Assembly: GCF_040054535.1 (NCBI RefSeq)
Contig: NC_090781.1
Location: 4,284,501 to 4,348,500 of the forward strand
Direction of reading: 5' to 3'
DNA from: Antennarius striatus
Taxonomy: Eukaryota; Chordata; Actinopteri; Lophiiformes; Antennariidae
Length of the DNA: 64,000 bases
This document shows positions 27,439 through 39,632 of this stretch, piece by piece. The position numbers were made by a program, and so were the translations under genes. The notes under the pieces were generated by a model that saw only the letters and a program-made list of their open reading frames with translations, ran no database searches and was not told where the DNA came from. Every line of letters starts with the position of its first letter. Position 1 is the stretch's first letter.

Positions 27439-30400
27439 CTATTTCTCTGCTCCAGTGGAGTCTGAACAGCCGAGCCAGTACTTGGAGATGGATCTGGGGT
27501 ATGGGGGCATGGCAGGGTCAACTGTTTTGGTCCTGAGGTCAACTCTGTAGTATTGATCTGGGAAACACAGACAAGACAGTTGTTTACACTCTCTGAACAT
27601 TTTGCAACAATTGTTGCTTCGTCCTGAAACTAAAAGGACTGATCTGTATGTCTTGAACTATCTTTGAAATCTATTCATTGTTATTCCTGTGTCTTGTTTG
27701 TATCTGACTGAATTATTTTGAGTTACATATGATGACACAGAGTTTCTCCATGGGGACAGGAAATTAAGTAGCTGACCTGATATTGTCCATGGTTTTATAC
27801 ATTTTATTAATGGTATTCTAAACTATTTTTGAATAATTACTCTGTTTTGTTTTGTTTTTGCTCTCATTTTGATTTCTTGTTATTACAATTAATGTCCTTA
27901 TTACAATTATTGTTCTTATTTTCCCTGTTTTTACATATTTCTATTTATTTTCTTTTTTCAAGTTATTTTTTGTGTTTTAGAACTTATATGTAGTCTGTAA
28001 AGTTCTGAAATATTTTGAGCTAAATTCTTGCATGAAAGATGCTATACAACTAAAATGTATTTTATTAACATATGCCTGCTTTGTAAATCCCTTAAATGAT
28101 GAAATGATCTATCAAATGAAAATGATAAAAAAAAGTTAAAATGTTACAGGTTTGACAGAATGCTTTGATTGTTTCTTTTCTCAGTTTGAAGTCATTGCAA
28201 ATGAAATATATTTAGATTTGGATTGGGCATTCAAAAACCAGAATAATTCTTTGTGGTCTGAGACAACAGTGACACGTCTCAATTATCTAACAATTTTAAG
28301 ATAGAGATATTGATCAATAATTAACAGAACTGAACTAATTGTAATAAAAAAAATAAAAAAAGTAATTAAAAAATAATAAAAATAATAAAAAATAAAATTA
28401 AAAAATAAGAAAATAAAAATGAAATAATTTAATAAAAAATAAAATAATAATAAAAAAATGCTTTTAAAAAAAATATAAAAATGCTTTTTTATTTTTTATG
28501 TAATAAAAAAAGGCTTTTTGCATGATCATGGGATATACTAGAAAGCATCGGGGATTCTACTTGGACTATCCTGTAAAGTCATTTATTAAGTTGTTTTTTT
28601 CATGACCCCTTATTTGTCTAAACTGCCTAAACTACCCCTGCTCTGTTACCTCCTTTAAAGAAGTAGACGGTCTGTATGGGCAGGTTCCTCTGCATGGATT
28701 CCCAGTACCACCTGTCACGTCTGGAGTCATAGTTGCCCCTGTTGTTCTGGCGGTAACCATCTCTGCGTCGATCCTGGTCCCAGTCTTGATCCCACCGTCT
28801 GTCCCAGTCTCGTCCTAACCTCTCCTCCATCTCCATTCTCCTCTCTGCCAATCTCAAACCCATTTCCATTCCTTTTTCAGCAAAGCTCTGGCCCATATTC
28901 ATTCCCTGTTCAGCTGCAGACTCCCAGAGAGGTGAACGACTTTGCCTCCTTCGACCCCACTGTTGCCCATACTGCTGGTACTGCTGATTCCACTGCTGGC
29001 CTTGCTGTTGACCCCACTGCTGGTCATAAGGATTCCAACGTGGAAAGGACCTCCGAGGAGGGACATACATTCTTCCTATCATGGCAGCATCCACTGGAGA
29101 TTTGAGGCCCATCCAGTCTCTTTCAATGAAGTGATGCTTGTCATGATGTCGAGGCACTGAATTTCAGAAAATATTTAGATGTACTGACATTCTCAAACCC
29201 CAAATGAGCACAAATGATAACACAATAACACAACTCACATTCAGAGAACAGCTCGCCGAGAAAACGCTCATAGTTGTTGTAGTAAACGTCAGTGTAGTGT
29301 CTGAACAGTGTGGCTGGAGACCTCTCAGACATTGAGATACACTCTTCATGGGACGGCTGGTGCAGAAACTCATACGTGTAATACTGTTCACCTGGGGAAA
29401 TAAACAAGATTCCCTTTCAAGTAACTTTGATCAATGAGAAGAAATATATTCTATCGTGACTATACCTTTGAAAAAATAGACTTTCTCTTTTCCATTGTGA
29501 CTTGGAGCAGGGAGAGCAAATGCTGCATCTACGTGATCCGGAATTTTGTCAAAACCAACATTGATATTTCGAGGGTAGTCATCGTCCAACACGCCATTGT
29601 CAAACCTCCAGTACTTGTTCCCCTGATGAAATTTTTGATATATTTCAACATTAAGGTGATATATGTGTAACTAGTATGAATGAAGATTCCCCACCTTGAA
29701 TATATAAGTCTTCCCTTGACAGTTGACACGAGTGAACGCAGCATCGATAGGCCCGCTAATGCCCCACACATCCTTTATGAGCTTTGGATAACCAGGAAGA
29801 ACTGACTTCTGGTCCAGCTCAAAAAAGTAGTCCCCTAGAAAAAAAATTCAGAGACGTTATCCTTCAACAGAAAGTCCCTCAAATTTTTTGGTGAACACAT
29901 GGTCAATCACTCACCTCTGAAGGCGTATATGGAGCCATTTTTTAGTTGCATGAAAGAATCAAAAGGCCTGCCACTGCAGGCCACAGCATCTGGGTCAGGG
30001 GTTTCTGTGATGGGTGTTGTCATGGGAACAGTGGTTGTCTCCGCTGTTGTAACCTGAAGGGGTTGAGCCTCTTCTGTGGGTGGGACAGTCTGTGAATTGG
30101 GTCTAGACTGTGTAACGGGGATTTTTTGAAATAGGGTCTCCAACAGTCTTGGGGGTTTGGTCATTTCCATGTTGGTGTCCGGATGTTGATATTGTCTGCC
30201 AGCAAAGTCTGGGATGGGCCCAGGTGTGTGCTCCACCTGACTGGAGGTGATGGGGGGTTGAGTGGTGCTTTCATACAGCTCATCATCATCCTCTGCAAAT
30301 ACAAACGTGTCTCCACGAGCTGAAGGGAAAATGGTGGCATCAATGATCATTTTGACTCATGGCAGGTATAGATGTAATCTCAGAGAAGGTTTTTCTTACT

Positions 30401-31349
30401 CAGCATTCCACAGGTGGCCTCAAAATCTGAGCAGCAGCTCTTATAATACTTGCACATGGAGTCACATTGGCACTTCTTCTCAGAGTCAAAGCCATTTTCA
30501 CATCGACCCATGCAAGACTCTGGAGGTACAATAGCTTTTATGCATTTTATACTGCTTTTTTTTCTTGTAGATAATGAAGTAAGGCTCATTTGAATATTGT
30601 TACCATAACAGCACTACCAACTACATCACAGATTTTGTAGTTCTTTATCATTGAAGTCCTTCTCCAGTCAAAAAAAAAACGAGATTACAAGCATGATTTG
30701 TTACATCACAAGGAGTTCTGGTCCAATAGTCAATAAGGCTCCAGCAGACAAAAGTTACATTTGCATATTTATAAATACGATATGATAAAAATTTTTAATA
30801 ACGTAAGTGTGATAAGTGCGATCTTCACAGGTATATATAGATCTGTTCCTACATTTGTTGAGAAGGTCAGATTTTCATTGGTTATCTTTTATTGCACACA
30901 AAAAAGCTTCCTTGTGGATTTTTAAAATTAAAAGTGGTGCCGATGAAAAAGTCTTAAATCATGATCAATGAACTAAAAGTGATACTAGTGCAATTTACAA
31001 AGCCAGGGGAAGACTGAACATTAAGAATCCATCTGCCATGGTACTTCTGCTTTTAATTGCAAGGCGAAAATGGTCAAACTTAGTAGCCTTTGCATACGTG
31101 TAATCACTGTATTTATTGTCTGAAACATAATCAGGGTACGCTCTGGACATATCAACAGTTAACCACAGGTCACATTAATGAGAAATAACCAATATTTATT
31201 GGTATTTATACGTACGGGCAATTAAGAGTCACCTATGATGCATGTTTTAGTGGTGGAAAAAAGCCAGAGAACCTAGGATTATATGGCTGAGAGGTAACAG
31301 CACTACCCACTGCACCACTGTGATGCCCTTGTTGTACTAATACAAAATG

Positions 31350-31428
<79 letters not shown>

Positions 31429-31858
31429 ACTGCATGGTTGTAGCAACTCAGGGAAAAACAGAGTCTAAAACAAGACACAGAGAAGTAGCATCACGATTAT
31501 ACAGCAGCAACATTCCGGCCCCTGATATTTTTTGGTGTCCTCCCAACACTAAAAAACACGATATGTATGAAAGTGACCTAGAGACTGTTTTTTTTTCTTG
31601 TGGCACTATGATAAACACGCGACTTGTCCAGGTTGTACGCCACTTTCCAATCAATAACAGCTGGGATATCCAGGCCCGACCCCCCACCTCTGCCCCCTCA
31701 AACCCCAACAGGATGAGCAATACAGAAAATAAAGCTAGCCAGTTCAACTATCATCTATTTGCTATTTAGCAAGTGAATATTAATGTTAGTTTGTACTTAC
31801 CATCAGCTGCAAAAGTGTGAGTGAGTAGAGAGATCAGCAAGACGGCAAACAGCCTCAT
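27439..31858 (-). CDS. vtn: Vitronectin
   Basis: Secreted adhesive glycoprotein that binds integrins, PAI-1 and complement terminal complexes. Eight coding exons on the minus strand, in order: 31858-31801, 30519-30400, 30319-29915, 29834-29695, 29622-29466, 29391-29239, 29156-28650, 27557-27439 (stop TAG). All joints are in phase; 552 residues against 478 in human. Signal peptide 1-17 (MRLFAVLLISLLTHTFA). Somatomedin B domain about 20-59 with eight cysteines (ESCMGRCENGF, CKYYKSCC). RGD at 61-63, directly after the SMB domain as in human, then an acidic stretch with a tyrosine (EDDDELY). A Thr/Pro-rich linker follows. Hemopexin-like repeats from about 174 (GYPKLIKDVWGISGPIDAAF) end in YYRVDLRTKTVD. 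Residues about 389-490 are an unusual Gln/Trp then Arg/Asp/Met/Glu-rich insert where human has its basic heparin-binding region. Next to sarm1 as in mammals. Confidence 0.93.
31237..31325 (-). mobile_element. Short SINE fragment
   Basis: Reverse-oriented remnant of the tRNA-like SINE (ACAGCACTACCCACTGCACC at its head). It is followed directly by a (TAA)n tract in vtn intron 1. Confidence 0.5.
31350..31427. repeat. (TAA)n microsatellite
   Basis: 26 perfect TAA units in vtn intron 1. Confidence 0.97.
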
Positions 31859-31955
31859 GTTGGCTCTGCTGGGTAAATACTCAGAATGAGGGACGCAACG
31901 ATGGACTGTGTGCTTCTAATCATTGGAAACATGTGTCAGTCAACCTGCTTGTTTG

Positions 31956-32200
<245 letters not shown>

Positions 32201-32279
32201 ACATCTAACCTTTTAACAAACTCAAAAAAACAAAATTAAATCAAAAAAACATTTATCCATTCTCCACAATCATTCATTC

Positions 32280-32622
32280 ATTCATTCATTTTCATGTACC
32301 GCCGCTGTATCTGCCATAGCAGGACACTGTGGAGCTGGAGCTTATCCCAGCTGGCATAGGGCGTGAGGTGGGGGACACTCCGGGCACGATGCCAGTGCAC
32401 CGCGGAGCCACATACAAAGACAGACAACCATGCACACACACACTCACTCCTACAGGCAATTTGGGACTGGCCAGTTAACCTGAAATGCATGGTTTTTGGA
32501 GGTGGGAGTAAGTCGGAGAACCCGGAGAGAACCCACACAGGGAGAACATGCAAACTCTGCACAGAGCGGGACTCAAACCCGGCCCGTGTTGTGCGGCAAC
32601 AGAGCTACCCACTGCCGCCCTC
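32280..32622 (-). mobile_element. SINE-type repeat, reversed
   Basis: Contains CTTATCCCAGCTGGCATAGG, ACTCCGGGCACGATGCCAG and AACCCACACAGGGAGAACAT, a common teleost repeat. It ends in a tRNA-like head on the right (GGCAACAGAGCTACCCACTG). Other pieces of the same body are at 42390-42890, 48488-48600, 56120-56560 and 57990-58110. Confidence 0.6.
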
Positions 32623-32944
32623 CTTAGTTTTTTCAATCTGTAAAACTTTTGTTCTTTAAAGACTGGTTCACCACTTCTTGTTTTTGGAGTTTCAGATGGA
32701 GCGGGTTTGGCTGATGATCCACAGACTGGTACCAGTCCCAAGAACCACAGATTGGGGACTCCACATCTATCCTAGCATTCACAAGAGGTCAGTGCAGAGA
32801 AACCAACACAAGAGAAATGTGGTCTCCGACACTGGTCATGGCTAGTGCATGGGCAGCAGCATCACAGAAATGTTTCATGGTGGTGTTACATTTATTGATT
32901 TACATTTATTTGATTTGATTTAAAACCTCGTATTTTTAAAATTT

Positions 32945-35406
32945 ATACATCAAAGGAGAAGGAGAGGAGAAACGTGTGTTCGTAGGAAGAGAGAGAAGAA
33001 GAACGCCAAAAGCATTGGACTGAGAGTAGGGACATTGAAGGTTGGAACTATGACAGGAAAAGGTAGAGAGTTGGTTGACATGATGCAGAGGAGGAAGGTA
33101 GACATACTGTGTGTCCAGGAGACCAGGTTGAAAGGTAGCAAGGCTAGAAGTTTAGGAGCAGGGTTCAAGTTGTTCTATCATGGTGTAGATAGGAAGAGAA
33201 AAGGAATAGGAGTTATCTTGAAGGAAGAGTTTGTTAGGAATGTCCTGGAGGTAAAAAGAGTGTCGGATAGAGTGATGAGTCTGAAGCTAGAATTCGAAGG
33301 TGTGATGGTCAATGTTGTTAGTGGGTATGCTCCACAGGTAGGATGTGAGCTGGAGGAGGAGGAAAAATTATAGTTGGACTTTGATGAAGTGATGCAGAGC
33401 ATACCTAAAAGAGAGACAGTTGACATTGGTGCAGACTTCAATGGACATGTTGGTGCAGGAAACAGAGGTGATGAGGAGGCTATGGGCAGGTTTGGTATCC
33501 AGGAGAGGAATGCAGAAAGACAGATGGTGGTTGACTTTGCAAAAAGGATGGAAATGGCTTTAGTGAATACTTTCTTTCAGAAGAGGGAGGAACATAGGGT
33601 GACCTATCAGAGTGGAGGTAGGAGCACACAGGTAGACTACATCTTGTGTAGACAGCGTAATCTGAAGGTGATCAGTGACTGCAAAGTAGTGGTAGGTGAG
33701 AGTGTAGCCAAACAGCATAGGATGGTGGTGTGTAGGATGACTCTGGTGGTGAGGAAGATGAAGAGGACAAAGGCAGAGCAGAAGACGAAATGGTGGAAGC
33801 TGAAAAAGGTGTTGCATGACTTTTAGGAAGGAGTTGAGACAGGCTCTGGGTGGTCAGGAGGTGCTGCCAGATGACTGGACAACTAAAGCTAATGTGATCA
33901 GGGAGACAGGTAGGAGAGTACTTGGTGTGTCATCTGGAAGGAAAGTAGATAAGGAGACTTGGTGGTGGAATGAAGAGGTACAGGAGTGTATACAGAGAAA
34001 GAGGTTAGCTAAGAAGAAGTGGGACAATGAGAGGACTGAGAAGAGTAGACAGGAGTACAGGGAGATGCAGCGTAAGGTGAAGGTAGAGGTAGCAAAGGCC
34101 AAACAAGAAGCTTATGATGACTTGTATGCTAGGTTGGACAAGTAAGGAGGGAGAGACTGATCTATACAGGTTGGCAAGACAGAGAGACAGAGATGGGAAG
34201 GACGTGCAGCAGGTTAGGGTGATTAAGGATAGGGACTGAAGTCTATTGACAGGTGCCAGTAGTGTGATGGGAAGATGGAAAGAGTACTTTGAAGAGTTGA
34301 TGAACATGGAAAATGAGAGAGAACAAAGACTAGAAGTGGTGACTGCTGTGGACCAGGAAATGGCAAAGATTAGTCAGGATGAAGTGAGGAGGGCATTGAA
34401 GTGGATGAAGAGTGGAAAGGCAGTCGGTCCTGATGATATACCTGTAGAGGTTTGGAAGTGTCTAGGAGAGGTGGCAGTAGAGTTTCTGACTGGGTTGTTC
34501 AACAGGATCTTAGATAGTGTGAAGATGCCTGATGAATGGAGGAGAAGTGTGCTGGTGCCCATTTTTAAGAACAAGGGAGATGTGCAGAGTTGTGACAACT
34601 ACAGAGGAATAAAGCTGATGAGCCATACAATGAAGTTATGGGAAAGAGTAGTTGAAGCTAGACTAAGGGCAGAAGTGAACATTTGTGAGCAGCAGTATGG
34701 TTTCATGCCAAAAAAGAGTACTACAGATGCAGTATTTGCTTTGAGGATGTCGATAGAGAAGTACAGAGAAGGCCAGAGGGAGCTGAGTTGTGTTTTTGTA
34801 GATCTGGAGAAAGCTTATGACAGGGTGCCCAGAGAGGAACTGTGGTATTGTATGAGGAAGTCTGGGGTGGTATAAAAGTATGTGAGAGCGGTGCAGGACA
34901 TGTATGAGGACTGTAAGACAGTGTTGAGGTGTGCTGTAGGTGTGACAGAGGAGTTCAAGGTGGAGGTGGGACTGCATCAGGGATCAGCTCTGAGCCCCTT
35001 CTTGTTTGCTAGTTAGACAGGAATCTCCATGGACTACGATGTTTGCAGATGACATTGTGATCTGCAGTGAGAGCAGGGAACAGGTGGAGGAGAAGCTAGA
35101 GAGGTAGTTTGTCCTGGAAAGGAGAGGAATGAAGGTTAGCCGCAGTAAGACAGAGTACATGTTTGTGAATGAGAGGGACCCAAGTGGTGAGGTTACAAGA
35201 GTGAGGTTACAGGGAGAAGAGATCAAGAAGGTGGAGGATTTTAAGTACTTAGGGTCAACAGTCTAGAGCAATGGAGAGTCTGGAAAAGAGGTGAAGAAGG
35301 GTGTACAGGCAGGATGGAACTGGTGGATAAAAATGTCAAGTGTGATGTGTGATAGAAGAGTTTCAGTTAAAATGAAAGGAGAGGTGTACAAAACTGTGGT
35401 TAGACA
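32945..35406 (+). mobile_element. RTE-like LINE, copy 1 (broken, 3' truncated)
   Basis: Consecutive frames encode an AP endonuclease (VDILCVQETR at 33100-33126; GADFNGHVG at 33430-33450), a linker (WWWNEEVQECIQRKRLAKKK) and a reverse transcriptase: [50 protein letters not shown], and the catalytic FADDIV at about 35044-35061. Stops or frame shifts occur near 33371, 33825, 34143, 34238, 34873 and 35015, so it is dead. It breaks off at 35406 and lacks the 3' tail present in copy 2 (49030-53240). Confidence 0.8.
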
Positions 35407-36030
35407 GTGGTGGGGGGTGGTGGAGGGCCTCCTTGCCCCATGCCCCTTGGGCCTGTCCCGTGTGCCCTGGCGGTGGCAGCCATTGCCTCCGCTGGGTCTC
35501 TGGTCTACGTGGTTCTCGGTGCCCCCGGTGGCTCTTCGGGTGATGGCTTCTGGGTGCTCCTGGCTGCCGGGGTTGGGAGTGCCCAGCTAGCGTGGCCCTG
35601 TTGAGTTCTGGTAGCCTATCTGGGTGTTGGTTTCATCACACATACATGTTGGGTCAGGGCTTACCAGCTCCTGTCGGGTCCAATTATTGAGAACCATTGG
35701 GTCCCTTCAGAATGTGATGAGTCTCACTTCAGTCATCACAATCTATGCCCTCTATCTTCCTCCTACACTGGTTTCCTCTGGTGGCCTATTCTATACTATC
35801 GGGACCTCCACTAATCTGATGTTTTTTGTAACGTTGGTGTTGATATCAGTTCTAAGATAGGATAAAACAGCCTAAACCTTTTTCACTCCAACAGCACTGC
35901 CTGTCTATCCACTACCTTTGTTTGTGTTTTCTCTCTCTGTCTCCTTTTGCTTTTCCCCTTAACTCACAGGGGTGCAGCGTTTCCCTCTATGGCTCAAAAT
36001 AGGAAATTCTAATAAAGATTGACAATTTAG
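35407..36030 (+). mobile_element. Unclassified retroposon 3'-UTR-like segment
   Basis: Starts GC-rich directly at the truncation of the RTE-like LINE, becomes pyrimidine-rich and ends with GGGGTGCAGCGTTTCCCTCT and AATAAAG at about 36010. The layout suggests the 3' end of another LINE. It has no coding frame I can identify. Confidence 0.4.
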
Positions 36031-36059
36031 TTCCCAGAGAGGACTGGTGACGGTCACAT

Positions 36060-37571
36060 GCAGGCATTAAAATTTATAAAAGGTGAAGTAAACATCAGAG
36101 ATGCTCGCTACAAGCTGCAACTAGGACCTTCGCTAACTGATGCAGATCTCCTGAGACACGACTCCCTGATCCCACAGTTGGAACCCCTCTGCATCGTCAG
36201 CAGGTATTTCAGGGTCGAAGGTGTTTCGCCCCTTAACCTGAACACCTCTCCTGAGTGGGGCAGCAAAGATTGACCAGCCTTCACCAGCAGAAGGGTTCCA
36301 CCTGTGGGCTCTTTCCATCCACAGCCAGCGGGGGCAACTTTGCAAGGCAAAGGTCCGTCTGAACAAGGCCGCCTACCCTGACACCTCTCCTGAGTGGGGC
36401 ATCAACGGCTGACTAACCTTTACCAGCAGAAGGGTTCCAACTGTGGGCTCTTTTCATCCACAGCCATCTTGAGCTGCACTCCGCTGCTGCAGTAATGTCC
36501 CTGATGGCTCTCTTCAGCTGAATGGGTTCCAGCCCAACCTTCCGCAAGAAGCAGTTCACCGATTTTGCCGGGAACCCACGGCAGCCGACTTCAATGGGAT
36601 AGCAGGTTGCATGCCCACCCCTTTAACACAGCTTCATCGATCAAGTCCTGGTATTTATCTCTTTTCAGTTGGTGGGATACAGCCAGCCTCTCCTCCCAGG
36701 GTACCGTGAGTTCAGCAACAAGGATGGTTTTTGTGCTCCTCGATATCAATACCAAGTCTGGTTGGAGGGAAGTCACTGCCACGTCTTGTGGGAAAACAAG
36801 TTTCCTCTTCAGGTCCACGTTCAATTCCCAATCTGAAGTGCTTTGCAAGGTACTGGGTTGAGTCTATGTTGCTGTTCCGGTCCTTCCATGAGCCTTGGAT
36901 CCTTCCCTGATGAAGGCTACGCCTTTCAGCGGTTGGGCTTGAGTGTTGTTGGCCTTCATTCGCTGTTGTTCCACCCATTTTGCAATCTCGGTCAGAACCT
37001 TATCATGCCTCCATCTATATCTGCCCTCCACCAACGCCTTTGGACAGCCAGTCAGGATGTGGTTCAATGTGCATACTGGTGCACCACACTGCTTGCACGA
37101 AGGGTCTTCCTCTAGCCCCCAGATCTTTAGGTTTAGTGGAACTGGCAGTAGGTCAGCCACAGAGCGCAGGAGAAAGCTCCTACCAAGACAGTGTGCTTGG
37201 TCCCATTGAGTCCATCGGCCCTGGGAGGCTAGTCCCATGGCTCTCACCTGGCGCTCCTCCTCTTCTGCCTTGCGGACTCTCTGCACCACCAGGCCTCTTC
37301 TGGTTCTGGTGTCGACTCTATTCCAGCTCTTCTCGCTGTAGTGCCCCAGGCTGAGTCGTCCCTTGCACACCACACCCAGGATTTCCTGGTGCCTCCAGTG
37401 GGACTCCGCTTCCCTTACGGCTTGCTGAGGCTTCCATTTTCTGCCACATTTGATGGTTTCGCTCGAATGTTTCACTTTCCCGTCCTCTGGACAAAAGGAG
37501 TGTACTAACTGCCCTCGCCTTGGTGGCTTTAAACTCCTCCACCACCCAAGAGACTGGCAAGGGAAGCTTGG
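36060..37571 (-). mobile_element. Fragment of a LINE with a restriction-like endonuclease (C-terminal part)
   Basis: Reading the minus strand, frame 37475-36864 has a Cys/His motif (CKQCGAPVCTLNHILTGC) followed by GRYRWRHDKVLTEIAKWVE. Frame 36848-36591 continues with a nuclease-like PD...E-x-T motif (LQPDLVLISRSTKTILVAEL then TVPWEE). Frame 36366-36133 supplies the far C-terminus. This order, CCHC-like finger then PD-(D/E)XK nuclease, is that of site-specific LINEs such as R2 or NeSL relatives. The frames are interrupted and the reverse transcriptase is absent, so it is a 5'-truncated relic. The clade is not resolved. Confidence 0.65.
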
Positions 37572-38939
37572 AGGTCTTACTAAAGATTTTGCTGCAAGAC
37601 TAAAATAAGCATTGATCTAATAAAAGTCCGAGGCCCTTTTATGGGCTTAAACTATGAGAATACATGCAGACAAGACAAGAAAAAAAAAAAAGATTACATA
37701 GCAAGATCAAGTTTTATCACTAAGCAGCAAAAAACTAGGCTAAAAACAATTTGAGTCAGCTTTAGACTTAACAGGCTTGATACAAACACACCACTATTTC
37801 CTGACTGGAAGACTACATCATTTCCTGTACCATACGATTGTTTTAAGTTATTTATCAGGTGAATGCTGGATTGGCCAGGCTCAACTCAAGCATGTCTATT
37901 ACAGTACTTAAAAGACTTTCCCAGCCCCTTCCCAATTTTTCTTTTTTTTGTTTTGTTTTTTTCTTCATTTAGACAGGATCTTGTATTCAAATAATAGTTC
38001 TTGCAGGATGCTTCAGGGGAAATACCTGTCTGTAAAGGTTTGGGTTTTTTATTTAAGACAAAATCTTTTATTTAAGGCAAAAAAATTCATTTATGGCAAA
38101 TGCTGGCCAAAATATTAATGTTGATGTTATGTTTAATAATTTAATGTTTATTGCTAATATGTTGAATCAACAAGGTGGTCATGTTGTTCTTATGCATCAT
38201 TAAGATTGTGTGTACTGAATGGAAAATACTCTACATAAATCTGGTGCATTTTGATTAATTTGATTTAAGAATAAATAACATGTAATTCAAACAAATGTGT
38301 ACTATTTATTTTGTATAGCTAATCTGGTTATTATGCAGTTCAAACAATATACTTAGTGTATTTTATATAAATACTGTCATTATTATTAATTTAGATTAAT
38401 TATACTTTATTAATACTAAGTACATGAAACTGAGGAATATGAATTTCAAATAAATAGACTTTATTACACTGATGCATTTGTATCATGTAATGTTTATTTG
38501 GTTGGTTTGAAAATTTGTGATGTAATAAAATTACATAAATGTTGAGAATTAGGTTTAAATATTTCTGTGTGTTTAACTCAAGGGTCTGCAATGACTTTTT
38601 GAGGCAGCTTGAGAAAAGTGATTCCTCTTGATGTGATAAAAGCTTGGACTAATTTCTCTGCATCATTCTGTGTTAAAATATGCCTGCTTTCAGCAACGTG
38701 ATGGAGATGGAAAAAGGCAGTTCTAGAAATCTGTTTTATGTGACAGTTAATTGACATGTCCTCGATTCCTCACAGCGGTGTGGACCTCTGGGGTAACGCC
38801 ATCCAAGGTCATTACATTGTTAGACAATGCATTTCTAACAGATTTTGAGCAAGAACAATAACTTCAGTTTTGTCAGAATTTAAGGGCAAAAAGTTGTTGG
38901 TAATCCATTGTTTAATCTCTTTAATGCACTATTTTGGCT
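37572..38939. other. AT-rich spacer, nothing recognised
   Basis: No coding frame or repeat that I can name. Around 38040-38520 the sequence is strongly AT-rich. Confidence 0.4.
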
Positions 38940-39215
38940 TGGCCAGCTGATTGGCTGGCCAAGCTTACATACTGTACTTTCACTATTAAACATATCCCTG
39001 AGTTCTACTGATGTTCTTCTTCCATTTGATTTCACCAAACATCACCGATCACAACCATTCAGGATTTTATTTCTTACACATTCTGCCACATTTTTTCCTC
39101 AAAGATTATGGGTCCCCCACCATCGTTCCAGTTTTTAATAATGCGTTGGACAGTTCTTAACCCAATTTTTGTAGTTTCTGCAATCTCCTCAGATTGGACA
39201 GACATTTTTGTAAAA
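38940..39215 (-). pseudogene. Tc1-like transposase remnant
   Basis: The minus strand from about 39200 reads EIAETTKIGLRTVQRIIKNW, the helix-turn-helix start of Tc1/mariner transposases. After frame shifts it continues with words like SNGRRTSVELRDMFNSES. It covers only the DNA-binding region and is degenerate. Confidence 0.65.
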
Positions 39216-39524
39216 AAAAAAAGAAAAAAAAAAGAAGAAGACCAGAACTAATATGTCAAAAAATATGTCAAGTAAGACAGATGACATCATGATGTTGTTT
39301 TACCTCTGATAACTCACTGGTAATGTATTTATACATGGTGGCTATAAAAAAGAAAAGCAAGCAAATATTTAAAAAGACTTGTAACCTGTTCATTACAGGC
39401 TTTAAATTTACATATGGAGCTCCCTGAGAGAAATGAAAGTAGCAGAAATTGTGACAGTTACAAATTCTGATGTTCAAATAAGAGAAACTAAAATTTTCTT
39501 GGGGGATAATTGTTACAAAGTATT

Positions 39525-39632
<108 letters not shown>

